Below, piece after piece: positions 52,347 to 61,545 of a DNA stretch of 64,000 nt; the stretch's first letter is position 1; each line of letters starts with the position of its first letter. The DNA comes from Sphingobium herbicidovorans (GTDB taxonomy: Bacteria > Pseudomonadota > Alphaproteobacteria > Sphingomonadales > Sphingomonadaceae): positions 1,488,001 to 1,552,000 of the forward strand of contig NZ_CP020538.1 of the NCBI RefSeq assembly GCF_002080435.1, read 5' to 3'. The notes beneath the pieces were generated by a model that made no database searches, was not told the DNA's origin, and saw only the letters and a program-made list of their open reading frames with translations. Both the position numbers and the translations under genes were made by a program.

Positions 52347-54716
52347 ATGAACAGCTCAAGACCGATCGTAGGACTGCGCACCATGGCGGCTATGGCAGTT
52401 GTGTTGGCAAGCGCTCCAGCGGCGGCGCAAGTGACAGCCGATCAAGGGACTGCGCAGGCGGACGAGATCATCGTCACTGCGACGCGCCAGAGCGCGAATT
52501 TGCAGGATGTGCCGATGGCCGTCGACGTTGCTACTGGTGAAAAGATCGAGCGCCTGTCGATACTGACCGTCAGCGACATCCAGCAGCTTTCACCCGGTTT
52601 GCAAATCACCAATAATACGGGCCGAAATAATACCGCGACATTGCGGGGCATCTCCTTTGACCCAGACAGCGGCGCGTTCCCGGCAGTGGAGGTGTATCTC
52701 AACGAAGTGTCGGTCAATGCGCAGCAGGTTTTTAGCGCGTTGTACGATATAGAACAGATCGAAGTGCTCCGCGGTCCCCAAGGCGCAACGCGTGGCAAGA
52801 CGGCTCCGGGCGGCGCCATCACCATTCGGACCCGAAGGCCAGACCTGACCAATTCGACCGGCTACCTGCAAGGAACATTGACTGACCGGGATGCCTTCAA
52901 TGTTCAGGGAGCAGTTTCTCTTCCGATCAAGGCAGATGTCCTGGCCTTGCGCGCAGCTTTGCTGGTGGATGGCAACCGGGCAAATCATGTTCGCAACATC
53001 CCGACTGGTGAGCGGTCCTATTCTCACACGATGAGCGGCCGCTTCAGCCTTGCCTATCAACCGACGCCAGACCTGCGCGCAGACCTTGCCTACCAATATC
53101 TGAACGTCGACGCGCGGCAGTTTCAGCAGGTGGCGGGTCCTGGCAATCAGCCTAGCCTGCTGGACCCGACCTTGAGCGGGCCTGCCATCGATCCTAAGGA
53201 CAGATATGGAGTTACCGAAGGCCCGGCTCGCTTCCGTAACGTATCCCACTTCGTCACGCTGAACGCTGGATGGGATATGGGATCGCACCGGCTTGATTTT
53301 TCAGGCGGCTATGTCAGCAGCAGGCTGCTCGCGTCGCGAGATCTTGACGTTACAAATGCCGTGCCCGGCTTCATCCAGGCGCAGGATACCGATACGCAAT
53401 ATGATGGGTTCACTGGCGAACTGAGACTGAGCTCGCAATTCGACGGCTTTTTCAACTATTCGCTGAGCGCCTACAGGTCGGCGATCAAGGGACCGACGCA
53501 CGTCACACAGCAAAGCGCGACATTCTTCCCCAGTACAGTCTTGGGCCTGCCTGTTCCACCGACGCCGGTGCCGGCTTCAACCGGACTTTACCTGCCGCTA
53601 AATGTGGGTATCGACGTTCCAGTCAACAATGTCACGAAGTCGATCGCGGGCAGTGTTGCGCTGCAATTTACCGACAAGCTCCGAGCAGAAGTTGCAGCGC
53701 GCTACAATTGGTTCCGGACAAACTTCCAGACCTATCTTACCGTGGCGACACCCGGGCTCCCTCTGTTCGGAGTGCCAGCCGGTGTGCTGACCGGGCCAAA
53801 TTTGGCATCCAATCCGCAGACGGCCTATCACTTCAAAGCTTTAACCGGCAGCGCCAACATCGTTTACGAGGCGTCGCCCGACGTAACAGCATATTTGTCC
53901 TACGGCCGCTCTTTCCGCTTGGGACCGATCGCGGTTGGACTGACCGACCCGCTGAGCGCTGAACTCACCCAAACCAAAAACGAAACTTCTGACTCGATCG
54001 AATTGGGCGTGAAGACCCGGCTGTTCGATCGGCGCGTGACATTCAATGCGGCCATCTTCTACCAGTGGATCAACGACTACATTTCGCGTGTGCCGGGCGT
54101 CTATTACTCGGTTCCCCAGAACGGTTCCATTACGCGGTCTTTTGACTTCAACTTTAATGGCGACGTCAGGTCGAAAGGTGCGGAAGTCTCCATCTCCGCC
54201 GCGCCTACGCCCAACTGGAACCTGGATGTAGCCGCCAGCTATGTTGATGCGCGCTATCAAAACGCAGTAGCGCCCTGTAACAGTTTCGATGCCGCTGGGA
54301 GGATCATCATCCCCATCGGCCAGGAAACGGCACAGTGCCTGCGCGATGACCGCATCGCGGAGATCCCTAGATTCAGCTTGAGCGCGAATACGGAATATCG
54401 CGTCCCCATCGGCGAAGGGAATGGCTTTGTACGTGCTTTGGTCACCTATCAGCCTGGCTTCCGTTCGGAACTGGCCCAGTTTGACTATCAAAGCCTCACC
54501 AACGTCAACCTGTTCCTGGGCTTCCGAAATGGGAAAGGCTGGGAGATTTCTGGGTTCGTGAAGAACCTCTTCAACCAGGAACGTATCCGCTCGATCAGCA
54601 CCGCGACCGGGCAGGTAGGCACGACCGATCCAAACGTCGTTTTCAATTCGGGCTATCGGACCGTGACACTCACGCCGCCGCGTGAGTTCGGGATCATGTC
54701 CACCTTCAGTTTCTAA
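52347..54716 (+). CDS. TonB-dependent outer-membrane receptor
   Basis: This protein of 789 residues has a signal peptide (MAAMAVVLASAPAAAQ), TonB box and plug (DEIIVTATRQSANLQDVPMA), the plug motifs IEQIEVLRGPQGATRGKTAP and GGAITIRTRRPD, and a barrel ending in TVTLTPPREFGIMSTFSF with terminal Phe. AGGGAGG lies 7 bases before the ATG at 52347; upstream ATGs (52332, 52155) are less suited. It closely resembles the receptor at 13.7-16.0 kb. It is followed by SDR and SMP-30-like genes and probably feeds them. Confidence 0.93.
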   Translation: MNSSRPIVGLRTMAAMAVVLASAPAAAQVTADQGTAQADEIIVTATRQSANLQDVPMAVDVATGEKIERLSILTVSDIQQLSPGLQITNNTGRNNTATLRGISFDPDSGAFPAVEVYLNEVSVNAQQVFSALYDIEQIEVLRGPQGATRGKTAPGGAITIRTRRPDLTNSTGYLQGTLTDRDAFNVQGAVSLPIKADVLALRAALLVDGNRANHVRNIPTGERSYSHTMSGRFSLAYQPTPDLRADLAYQYLNVDARQFQQVAGPGNQPSLLDPTLSGPAIDPKDRYGVTEGPARFRNVSHFVTLNAGWDMGSHRLDFSGGYVSSRLLASRDLDVTNAVPGFIQAQDTDTQYDGFTGELRLSSQFDGFFNYSLSAYRSAIKGPTHVTQQSATFFPSTVLGLPVPPTPVPASTGLYLPLNVGIDVPVNNVTKSIAGSVALQFTDKLRAEVAARYNWFRTNFQTYLTVATPGLPLFGVPAGVLTGPNLASNPQTAYHFKALTGSANIVYEASPDVTAYLSYGRSFRLGPIAVGLTDPLSAELTQTKNETSDSIELGVKTRLFDRRVTFNAAIFYQWINDYISRVPGVYYSVPQNGSITRSFDFNFNGDVRSKGAEVSISAAPTPNWNLDVAASYVDARYQNAVAPCNSFDAAGRIIIPIGQETAQCLRDDRIAEIPRFSLSANTEYRVPIGEGNGFVRALVTYQPGFRSELAQFDYQSLTNVNLFLGFRNGKGWEISGFVKNLFNQERIRSISTATGQVGTTDPNVVFNSGYRTVTLTPPREFGIMSTFSF

Positions 54717-54727
54717 ATAGGGGCGAA

Positions 54728-54761
54728 GGCACGTGGTGCGGGGCAATCCGCATCACGTGCC
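54728..54761 (+). terminator. Strong stem-loop after TBDR gene
   Basis: Stem of 14 bases with one mismatch (GGCACGTGGTGCGG against CCGCATCACGTGCC), loop GGCAAT, 12 bases after the receptor stop. There is no T-run behind it (TGGTCCCTGC follows), so it may be a weak terminator or an mRNA-stabilising hairpin that lowers expression of the downstream SDR. Confidence 0.6.
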
Positions 54762-54802
54762 TGGTCCCTGCTTCCTTCCCTCCTTATAAAACAGGTGCTC
54801 AG

Positions 54803-55618
54803 ATGAATCGCTTACAGGATAAGATTGCTATTGTTACCGGCGCTGGCCGCGTCGGAAATATCGGCGTTGCGATTTGCGATGCCTATCTGCGCGAAGGCGC
54901 GAAGGCTGTCGTGGGTACTGATCTGCGCACAGATGAAGCGGCTCAGATCATCAGTGAGATTGAAGCGAAGCATGGTGAAGGCCGTTTTCGGCTTCTGGCG
55001 CATGATACGACCAAGGAAGAAGATTGGCGGAAGGTCATTGATACTACGATCAGTGAATTTGGTGGGATCGATATTCTGGTGAATAATGCAGGCATCTCCG
55101 TCCATGGTGGCGTTGAGAGCACGCCGCTACATGAGATGAGCAAGGTGATGGCGGTCAATCATGACGCGCTGTTCCTCGGAATGAAGCTATGCATTCCGGC
55201 CCTGTCAGAATCCGCCCACCGGTTCCCGGGCGGCGGGTCAATCATCAACACGCTGTCCATGGCCTCCTACATGCCGAGCGCCAACAACCTCAGCTACCAG
55301 GTTTCCAAGGCGGCAGGACGGATGCTGACGCTTTGCGCAGCGGTGGAACTCGGCCCCAAGCGGATCCGGGTCAATTCGGTTCATCCAGGGCTTACAGTCA
55401 CGCCCCTGCTCCGCGAGGCGTTCCAGGAATATGCCGACCAGGGGCTGTGGGAATCCTACGAGGCAGCGGAAGACGCCGTCGCTGCCATGGGACCGCTCGG
55501 CATCAAGAGCTATCCGGAAGATACTGCGCACGCATTCGTCTATCTGGCATCCGATGAATCGCGCTTCGTCACTGGCGCGTCATTGTACCATGACGGCGGC
55601 ATCGGTCAGCGGTTCTAG
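54803..55618 (+). CDS. SDR-family NAD(P)-dependent oxidoreductase
   Basis: This protein of 271 residues has the cofactor loop TGAGRVGNIGVAICDAY, VNNAGISVHGG (NNAG motif), catalytic Ser in NTLSMASYMPSANN and Tyr-x3-Lys in LSYQVSKAAG, and HPGLTVTPLL and FVTGASLYHDGG at the end. The loop GRVGNIG has an insertion against the standard GxxxGxG. It lies between the receptor and the lactonase gene and probably oxidises a hydroxyl group to give the lactone or ketone that follows. Confidence 0.93.
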   Translation: MNRLQDKIAIVTGAGRVGNIGVAICDAYLREGAKAVVGTDLRTDEAAQIISEIEAKHGEGRFRLLAHDTTKEEDWRKVIDTTISEFGGIDILVNNAGISVHGGVESTPLHEMSKVMAVNHDALFLGMKLCIPALSESAHRFPGGGSIINTLSMASYMPSANNLSYQVSKAAGRMLTLCAAVELGPKRIRVNSVHPGLTVTPLLREAFQEYADQGLWESYEAAEDAVAAMGPLGIKSYPEDTAHAFVYLASDESRFVTGASLYHDGGIGQRF

Positions 55619-55657
55619 GATCGACGCTTACGAGCAGCCTACGGAGGAGAAGGCGAA

Positions 55658-56536
55658 ATGATCCGACTGCCCGAACCAGAAGTCATTGTTGAGGGGCTTA
55701 CCTTGCCGGAATGTCCCCGCTGGCACGATGGATCGCTCATCTTCTCCGACATTGCCGCCGGTCGAATCTATCGCCTCGACGACGACGACAAAGCGGAGAT
55801 CATCCACCAGGAAGCAGATGATTTCGTAGGTGGTTTGGGTGTCCTCGACGGTGGCGATCTGCTTGCTGTTCTGTCCAAGCAGCGCAAGTTGCTCCGGATC
55901 AGCGAAGACGGTGTGTCGGTTCATGCCGATCTTTCGGACCTGTGCCGCTTTGTGCTAAATGACATGTCGGTTCATGCCGGTCGCGCCTATGTCAGTCAGC
56001 CTGGCTTCGACATTTGGGCTGATGACGCGCATGGCATGCCGGATCCCACCGGCCTCATTCTTGTGCAGCCGGATGGCAGCGCCAGCATCGCCGCCTCCGA
56101 CATGATGTCGCCGAATGGGATGGCGATCGCCCCTGACGGGAAAACGCTCTACGTTGCTGAATGTACTGCGATGCGCATCACGTGCTTCGACATTGATGCT
56201 GTGACAGGCGCCCTGTCGAACCGTCGCCTGTTCGGCATGCTGCCCGATGGCGGGATACCTGACGGCATTTGCCTGGACGGACAGGGGGCGATCTGGAGCG
56301 CGGTTCCCGTTGCCGTGGCTGGATCGTCAATCGTCGCGGGCCCTGGCGTCATTCGCATGACTGAGGGCGGCGCAGTTTCGCATCTTGTTCCTGTTGCTGC
56401 AGGCCGCCGCGCGCTCGCCTGCTGCCTCGGCGGCCAAAATGCCGAATATCTCTATGTCTGCACAGTGCCCGATTTCGAAGGTGCCGCAGCTTTCTCTGCT
56501 TCGGAAGGTTGTCTGGAGCGCGTGACGATCGGTTGA
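55658..56536 (+). CDS. SMP-30/gluconolactonase/LRE-family protein
   Basis: This protein of 292 residues is a six-bladed beta-propeller. Family marks: GLTLPECPRWHDGSLIFSDI with the metal-ligand Glu, MSPNGMAIAPDGKTLYVAEC with Asn and Asp, and LPDGGIPDGICLDGQGAIWS. The enzymes open lactones and related rings with a divalent metal. GGAGGAGAAGG precedes the ATG. It starts 39 bases after the SDR. The downstream boundary (about 56590) is a junction with a PutA gene on the other strand. Confidence 0.9.
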   Translation: MIRLPEPEVIVEGLTLPECPRWHDGSLIFSDIAAGRIYRLDDDDKAEIIHQEADDFVGGLGVLDGGDLLAVLSKQRKLLRISEDGVSVHADLSDLCRFVLNDMSVHAGRAYVSQPGFDIWADDAHGMPDPTGLILVQPDGSASIAASDMMSPNGMAIAPDGKTLYVAECTAMRITCFDIDAVTGALSNRRLFGMLPDGGIPDGICLDGQGAIWSAVPVAVAGSSIVAGPGVIRMTEGGAVSHLVPVAAGRRALACCLGGQNAEYLYVCTVPDFEGAAAFSASEGCLERVTIG

Positions 56537-59500
56537 GTTCGGCGAACGGAGGGCAAGAGCTTGATCCAGGAAGGCGGCCTTCACAAGTAATACCGGAAAG
56601 CCCGCGTCCCCCGAATGGCTGGACGCCGACGACCGCGCCGATCATGTTGCGATTGATATAGAGATTGCCCGCCTTCACCCGCTCGGTGACATAATCCATG
56701 GTCGCGTCGAGGCGGGTGTGGAGACCGAAGGTCAGCCCATATCCTGTCGCATTGATCGCTTCGATCACATGCCCAAGCCGTTCTCGGTCATAGCGGATGA
56801 CATGAAGCACCGGACCGAAAACCTCACGCTCAAGATCGGCGACGCTGTCGATCTCGATGATCGTCGGTGGCACGAAGCTGCCCCGCCCGATGTCGGTCGG
56901 CATTGCATGCTGCTCGATACGCCGCCCCTTTGCGCGCATCGCATCGATATGCTTTTCGATGCTGGCCCTGGCCTCCATGGTGATGACCGGACCAATATCG
57001 ACCGACAGGCGATCAGGGCGTCCGATGCTGAGTTCCTTCAGAGCCCCCTTCAACATTGAAAGGACGCCATCGGCAATCTCGTGCTGCAGGCACAGCAGGC
57101 GAAGCGCCGAACATCGCTGGCCAGCACTGTCAAAGGCCGACGCGATCACATCGGCCACCACCTGTTCGGCAAGGGCGCTGCTATCCACGATCATGGCATT
57201 TTGACCGCCCGTTTCCGCAATCAGCGGGACCGGGCGGCCACCGGGCGACAGACGCGTGGCGAGCTGTTTCTGGATCAGGCGCGCAACCTCTGTCGAGCCG
57301 GTGAAGATCACGCCCGCGATTTCCGCAGCCCCGACCAGCGCGGCCCCGATCTCGCCCGCGCCCGGCAGCAGCTGGAGCACATCGGCCGGGACGCCTGCGG
57401 CATGAAGGATGCGCACCGCCTCGGCGGCGATCAGCGGGGTTTCTTCCGCCGGTTTGGCAAGGACCGGATTGCCCGCGACCAAAGCTGCAGCGATCTGGCC
57501 CGTGAATATCGCAAGCGGGAAATTCCAGGGGCTGATGCAGACTATGGGGCCGAGCGGCTGTTGCGTTGGCCCCAAGGTCGTTCGAGCCTGCGCGGCATAG
57601 TAGCGCAGGAAATCGATCGCCTCGCGAACCTCGGCGATCGCATTTGCCGCTGACTTGCCTGCCTCGCGGATGGCCAGCCCCATGAGCTGAGGCATGTGCG
57701 CCTGCATGGCGTCGGCTGCCCGCTTCAGCATGGCGGCGCGGTCGGCAACCGGCGTAGCGGCCCAGGCTGCTGCGGCATGGGCGGCTATCCGGCAGGCGTC
57801 GCGCGCGTCCTGCTCGACGCAGAAGGCCACCGTTCCCACCACATCGGTCGCATCCGCAGGATTGCACACCGGTCGTTCGCTGCGCACGACCGGGCGCCCG
57901 TAAATTGCGGGCGCGGCATGCCATTGCCTCGTCGCACTCTCTGCCAGGGCGCGCGACAGATGCGCCAGCGCGTCCTCATCGCTCAGGTCGATGCCCGCAG
58001 AGTTGCGGCGATCAGCGTAGAGGGCGGACGGCAAGGCGATCTGGTCGTGCGGGCGTCCGGGCAAGTCCATCGCGCGGACCTGCTCGACCGGATCCATGAC
58101 GAGTTCGTCGATCGCTACGCTTGCATCAGCGACCCGGTTCACGAATGACGAATTGGCCCCGTTTTCAAGCAGGCGGCGGACAAGATAGGCCAGCAGCGTT
58201 TCGTGCGTCCCGACCGGCGCATATATGCGGCACGGCCGGTCGAGCTTCCCCTTTCCGACCACCTCGCCATAAAGCGGCTCGCCCATGCCGTGCAGGCATT
58301 GAAACTCATAGTCGCCGACCGTGAAATCCGGGCCGGCGATGTGAAAAATGGTCGCCAGCGTCTGGGCGTTATGGGTCGCGAATTGCGGGAATATGGCGTC
58401 GGGCGCGGCCAGCAGCTTTTTGGCGCAGGCTATGTAGGCGACATCGGTATGAACCTTGCGCGTATAGACGGGAAAGTCGGCCAGCCCATCGACTTGCGCG
58501 CGCTTGATTTCGGTATCCCAGTAAGCGCCCTTTACGAGCCGCACCATGATCCGCCGGTTCGCGCGGCGCGCAAGATCGACGGTCCAGTCGATCACAAAGG
58601 GGCATCGCTTGCCATAGGCCTGCACCGCCAAGCCCAGGCCGTCCCAGCCCGACAGATCGGGATCGAGCGCGAGGCTTTCCAGCAGGTCCAGCGACAATTC
58701 GAGGCGGTCCGCCTCCTCCGCATCGATATTGAGGCCGATATCATGGCGTTTCGCCAGCGCGGCCAGCGCCTTGACGCGGGGCAGAAGTTCGTCGGTCACG
58801 CGACCGGCCTGGGCGCGGCTGTATCGCGGGTGAAGGGCGGAGAGCTTGATGGAGACGCCGGGGCCGACATAAATGCCGCGGCCGGCCGATGCCTTGCCTA
58901 TCGCATGAATGGCCTGCTCATAATCCCGATAATAGCGGGCGGCGTCCGCGGCTGTCATCGCCGCCTCGCCCAGCATGTCGTAGCTATATGTGAAACCCTT
59001 TGCCTCCAGAGAGCGCGCGCGCTTCAGCGCCTGGCCGATCGTTTCACCGGTAACGAACTGCTCCCCCATCAATCGCATCGCGATATCGACGGCGCGCCGG
59101 ATCACAGGTTCCCCCGCCCGCGCAAGCAAATGCGAAAGTGCGGCGGCCAGCCCCCGGTCATTCACGCTGTCGAGAAGCTTGCCGGTGACGACCAGCCCCC
59201 AGGACGCTGCATTGACGAACAGGGGCTTGCCGCTACCCACATGCGACATCCAGTCGCCCTTTGCGATCTTGTCACGGATCAACGCGTCGCGGGTCTGGTC
59301 ATCCGGGATGCGCAACAGGGCCTCGGCCAGGCACATCAACGCCACGCCCTCCTGGCTGGACAGGGCAAATTCCTGAACCAGGGTTTCGACGCCGCTGCGG
59401 GTCCGCTTTTCCCTGATCGCCGAGACAAGCGTGAACGCGGTGTCGCGGGCGTCCGACCGGAGCTTGCGGGGCAAGGCGGCCAGATCCAGCAAGGGCTGGA

Positions 59501-59606
59501 CACATTCTGCTTCGGGTCGGCGATAGGCCGCCGTGATCTCCTTGCGCAGCGGTGATGGCTTGCGGACCGGCGGCGCGAAAGCCGCGAAGGGAGGCGGTTG
59601 CGTCAC
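56349..59606 (-). CDS. putA: PutA bifunctional proline/P5C dehydrogenase, lacking its C-terminus
   Basis: The frame runs about 1085 residues, but PutA homology ends near 56590. The proline dehydrogenase barrel is seen ([58 protein letters not shown]). The P5C dehydrogenase follows with [20 protein letters not shown], Glu in [14 protein letters not shown] and the catalytic Cys in [10 protein letters not shown], up to [10 protein letters not shown]. There the usual TGPKAGGP continuation is replaced by [12 protein letters not shown] and off-frame sequence antisense to the lactonase. About 40-60 C-terminal residues are lost, so activity is doubtful. The start is one of two GTGs (59606 or 59636), and the 5' end abuts a broken nitroreductase. 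Confidence 0.88.
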   Translation of the reverse strand: MTQPPPFAAFAPPVRKPSPLRKEITAAYRRPEAECVQPLLDLAALPRKLRSDARDTAFTLVSAIREKRTRSGVETLVQEFALSSQEGVALMCLAEALLRIPDDQTRDALIRDKIAKGDWMSHVGSGKPLFVNAASWGLVVTGKLLDSVNDRGLAAALSHLLARAGEPVIRRAVDIAMRLMGEQFVTGETIGQALKRARSLEAKGFTYSYDMLGEAAMTAADAARYYRDYEQAIHAIGKASAGRGIYVGPGVSIKLSALHPRYSRAQAGRVTDELLPRVKALAALAKRHDIGLNIDAEEADRLELSLDLLESLALDPDLSGWDGLGLAVQAYGKRCPFVIDWTVDLARRANRRIMVRLVKGAYWDTEIKRAQVDGLADFPVYTRKVHTDVAYIACAKKLLAAPDAIFPQFATHNAQTLATIFHIAGPDFTVGDYEFQCLHGMGEPLYGEVVGKGKLDRPCRIYAPVGTHETLLAYLVRRLLENGANSSFVNRVADASVAIDELVMDPVEQVRAMDLPGRPHDQIALPSALYADRRNSAGIDLSDEDALAHLSRALAESATRQWHAAPAIYGRPVVRSERPVCNPADATDVVGTVAFCVEQDARDACRIAAHAAAAWAATPVADRAAMLKRAADAMQAHMPQLMGLAIREAGKSAANAIAEVREAIDFLRYYAAQARTTLGPTQQPLGPIVCISPWNFPLAIFTGQIAAALVAGNPVLAKPAEETPLIAAEAVRILHAAGVPADVLQLLPGAGEIGAALVGAAEIAGVIFTGSTEVARLIQKQLATRLSPGGRPVPLIAETGGQNAMIVDSSALAEQVVADVIASAFDSAGQRCSALRLLCLQHEIADGVLSMLKGALKELSIGRPDRLSVDIGPVITMEARASIEKHIDAMRAKGRRIEQHAMPTDIGRGSFVPPTIIEIDSVADLEREVFGPVLHVIRYDRERLGHVIEAINATGYGLTFGLHTRLDATMDYVTERVKAGNLYINRNMIGAVVGVQPFGGRGLSGITCEGRLPGSSSCPPFAELNRSSRAPDNLPKQRKLRHLRNRALCRHRDIRHFGRRGSRRARGGLQQQEQDAKLRRPQSCE

Positions 59607-59896
59607 CGCGAAAGGACCCCGCAAGGATCCGTCCACATGCCGTCAGGATGCGTGTGCATACACACATATTCTTCGACATTGCCCGGCTTCAGCGCGGGTT
59701 TGAGCCGCTCCTTTGCCTCAAGAGAGCGCAGGAATACCACCCGAAATGGCTGGATATTCATCGAGGTCGGTCCCCATTTGGCGATATCATATGCCTCCTG
59801 AAGTTCCGCATCCGTTACCACCTGGTCGGTCCAGCCATTCTGAGAACGTGCCTCTGTGAAGAGGATTTCCAGGGTTTTCTCGTCAGCAACCGTCAT
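59603..59896 (-). pseudogene. Nitroreductase-family protein, 3'-truncated
   Basis: Residues 1-75 (TLEILFTEARSQNGWTDQVV, YDIAKWGPTSMNIQPFRVVF, ERLKPALKPGNVE) match the start of RutE/HadB-type nitroreductases of about 196 residues. After position about 59672 the homology stops, and the frame runs into the PutA 5' flank with EYVCMHTHPDGMWT and a stop. It is the last gene of the GST operon and is non-functional. Confidence 0.82.
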
Positions 59897-59932
59897 TGGC
59901 AGCCCTTCCGTTTGTTTGATTTCTGATTCCGG

Positions 59933-60556
59933 TCAGCCAAGGCCGACCATGACGTTCTTGCGATAGGCGTGCCGTTCCGCGAGACGGTCGGCCCACCTAC
60001 GAAGATTGGGCTGCTCCGAATCCCTGGCGAACCCGAGAGCTATCCAGCGATAGACCATGATTCCGCAGGGAATATCGGCGAGCGAAAATGCATCGCCAGC
60101 AAGGTAGGAATTTTGTGCAAGGGCATCGTCTAGTAGCGCAAAGCAGCGCTGCGACTCCATGCGCGCCCGGTCTAAAGCCTGCAGGTCTCTCTCGGCTTCC
60201 GGAGTTTTGACGATGCCGATATAAAGCTGTGACATGAACTTGTTCAAGGCGGCAAGATGCCAGTCCATCCAGCGCTCGACCATTGCCCGGTCGATCGGGT
60301 CCTGGGGATAAAGCGAGGTGGGTCCGCGCGAATTGCACAAATAGCGGAGAATGGTGTTGGATTCCCAGATCGCGTTGCCTTCGTCTATCAACGTCGGCAC
60401 GACGCCATTGGGATTCACGGCAAGATATTCCGGGTCGCGGTTCCCGCCAAATTCGCCGCCGAAATTTTCCTGGCTGAACGGTATATCCAACTCGTCCAGG
60501 AGCCAGAGGACCTTCTGGACATTGGAGGAGCTGCGCCTTCCTAAAACTCGAAGCAT
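59933..60556 (-). CDS. Glutathione S-transferase
   Basis: This protein of 207 residues has the N-terminal thioredoxin-like domain with Ser in GRRSSSNVQKVLWLLDELD, the cis-Pro segment NPNGVVPTLIDEGN and the Glu-Ser pair IWESNTILRYL that bind glutathione. The helical C-terminal domain contains the N-capping/Asp motif SLADIPCGIMVYRW. It follows the second GST by 7 bases. It is cytosolic and could conjugate, dehalogenate or cleave ether bonds; the exact reaction is unknown. Confidence 0.92.
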   Translation of the reverse strand: MLRVLGRRSSSNVQKVLWLLDELDIPFSQENFGGEFGGNRDPEYLAVNPNGVVPTLIDEGNAIWESNTILRYLCNSRGPTSLYPQDPIDRAMVERWMDWHLAALNKFMSQLYIGIVKTPEAERDLQALDRARMESQRCFALLDDALAQNSYLAGDAFSLADIPCGIMVYRWIALGFARDSEQPNLRRWADRLAERHAYRKNVMVGLG

Positions 60557-60563
60557 GACTCTC

Positions 60564-61193
60564 TCAACCTGCTTCCGGTATGTTCATTCCGCGTTGCACG
60601 GCGGGGCGTGCACCAACGTGATCGTACCAGCGCTTGAGATTTGGTACCTTTTCAAGATCGATGTTGTGAAGCGGGTTGCGCGCGAGCCAGGGATAGGTGG
60701 CGATATCGGCGATAGTATACCCGTCCCCCGCGATATAAGCTGAATCTTGCAGCCGCTTGTTAAGCACGCCGTAGATTCGCTCCACCTCTTTCTGGTAGCG
60801 CCCGAGCGAATATTCCTGGTCTTGAGCATATCTGCGAAAGTGATGGAGTTGCCCAAGCATCGGGCCCACGCCGCCCATCTGGAACATCAGCCATTGCAAG
60901 GTTATTGCCTGCGCGCGTGGATCGGACGGCAGTAGCTCGCTTCGGTATTTCTGTGCCAGATAAACCAGAATGGCGCCGGACTCAAAGAGCACCAGTTCCT
61001 CACCTCCGGGGCCATCGGGATCGACGATCACAGGGATCTTGTTGTTGGGGTTCTTCGCTAGAAAGTCCGGCGAGAATTGCTCATCCTTTAGGATGTTGAT
61101 CGGCCGCAGTTCATAACCCAGCCCCAGCTCTTCGAGCATGATGGAAATCTTGCGCCCGTTCGGCGTCTGCCAGGTAAAAAGCTGCAAGGTCAT
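60564..61193 (-). CDS. Nu-class/YfcG-like glutathione S-transferase
   Basis: This protein of 209 residues begins TWQTPNGRKISIMLEELGL, with the Thr-Pro-Asn-Gly motif of the Nu-class/YfcG disulfide reductases. Then NPNNKIPVIVDPDG and LFESGAILVYLAQK bind glutathione, and TIADIATYPWLAR closes the C-terminal domain. Such enzymes reduce disulfides or cleave thioethers, as in lignin beta-ether degradation. Its start is separated by one base from the YciI-like gene's stop (61195). Confidence 0.88.
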   Translation of the reverse strand: MTLQLFTWQTPNGRKISIMLEELGLGYELRPINILKDEQFSPDFLAKNPNNKIPVIVDPDGPGGEELVLFESGAILVYLAQKYRSELLPSDPRAQAITLQWLMFQMGGVGPMLGQLHHFRRYAQDQEYSLGRYQKEVERIYGVLNKRLQDSAYIAGDGYTIADIATYPWLARNPLHNIDLEKVPNLKRWYDHVGARPAVQRGMNIPEAG

Positions 61194-61194
61194 A

Positions 61195-61497
61195 TCAGTT
61201 CCTCCGGTCGGGGTTGCCGCGGGTCCAGCGCCACGGCAAGATCAAGATCGCACCGACAAGCCCGGCCTTTCGGTAGGGATCATTTCGGGAGAATTCCTCG
61301 ACATCGTGCCGATTCGTAGCTTCAACCACGATGAGCGAGCCGACCTCCTTCTCCTCCGCCTCGTCCATCAATGGCCCGGAAAGGATGACCCGAACCGGAA
61401 GTTCGCCGCCCGACATATAAGCCACGTGGCGCTCGCGCGTTTGCGCGCGAATATCACCCGCGTCCGGGCGGTCCATCGCCTGAAGAACGAAGTACAT
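61195..61497 (-). CDS. YciI-like protein
   Basis: This protein of 100 residues begins MYFVLQAMDRPDAGDIRAQT and has RHVAYMSGGELPVRVILSGP, GSLIVVEATNRHDVEEFSRN and DPYRKAGL, typical of the YCII family with the conserved His and Asp. Some members act as dehydrochlorinase-like or muconolactone-type enzymes. Its ATG lies 3 bases after the stop of a gene cut away by the IS1380 element. It is in an operon with the two GSTs. Confidence 0.85.
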   Translation of the reverse strand: MYFVLQAMDRPDAGDIRAQTRERHVAYMSGGELPVRVILSGPLMDEAEEKEVGSLIVVEATNRHDVEEFSRNDPYRKAGLVGAILILPWRWTRGNPDRRN

Positions 61498-61500
61498 GTG

Positions 61501-61545
61501 TCAAGCCACCGGGTGCAGGTTAAACCGATAGTCGAGCGTGTAGAA
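61501..61545 (-). pseudogene. 3' stub of a gene cut by the IS1380 element
   Basis: The last 14 codons (FYTLDYRFNLHPVA) and stop of an unknown gene, 3 bases before YciI. The frame continues into the IS1380 end. It probably represents the original first gene of the GST operon; product unknown. Confidence 0.4.
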
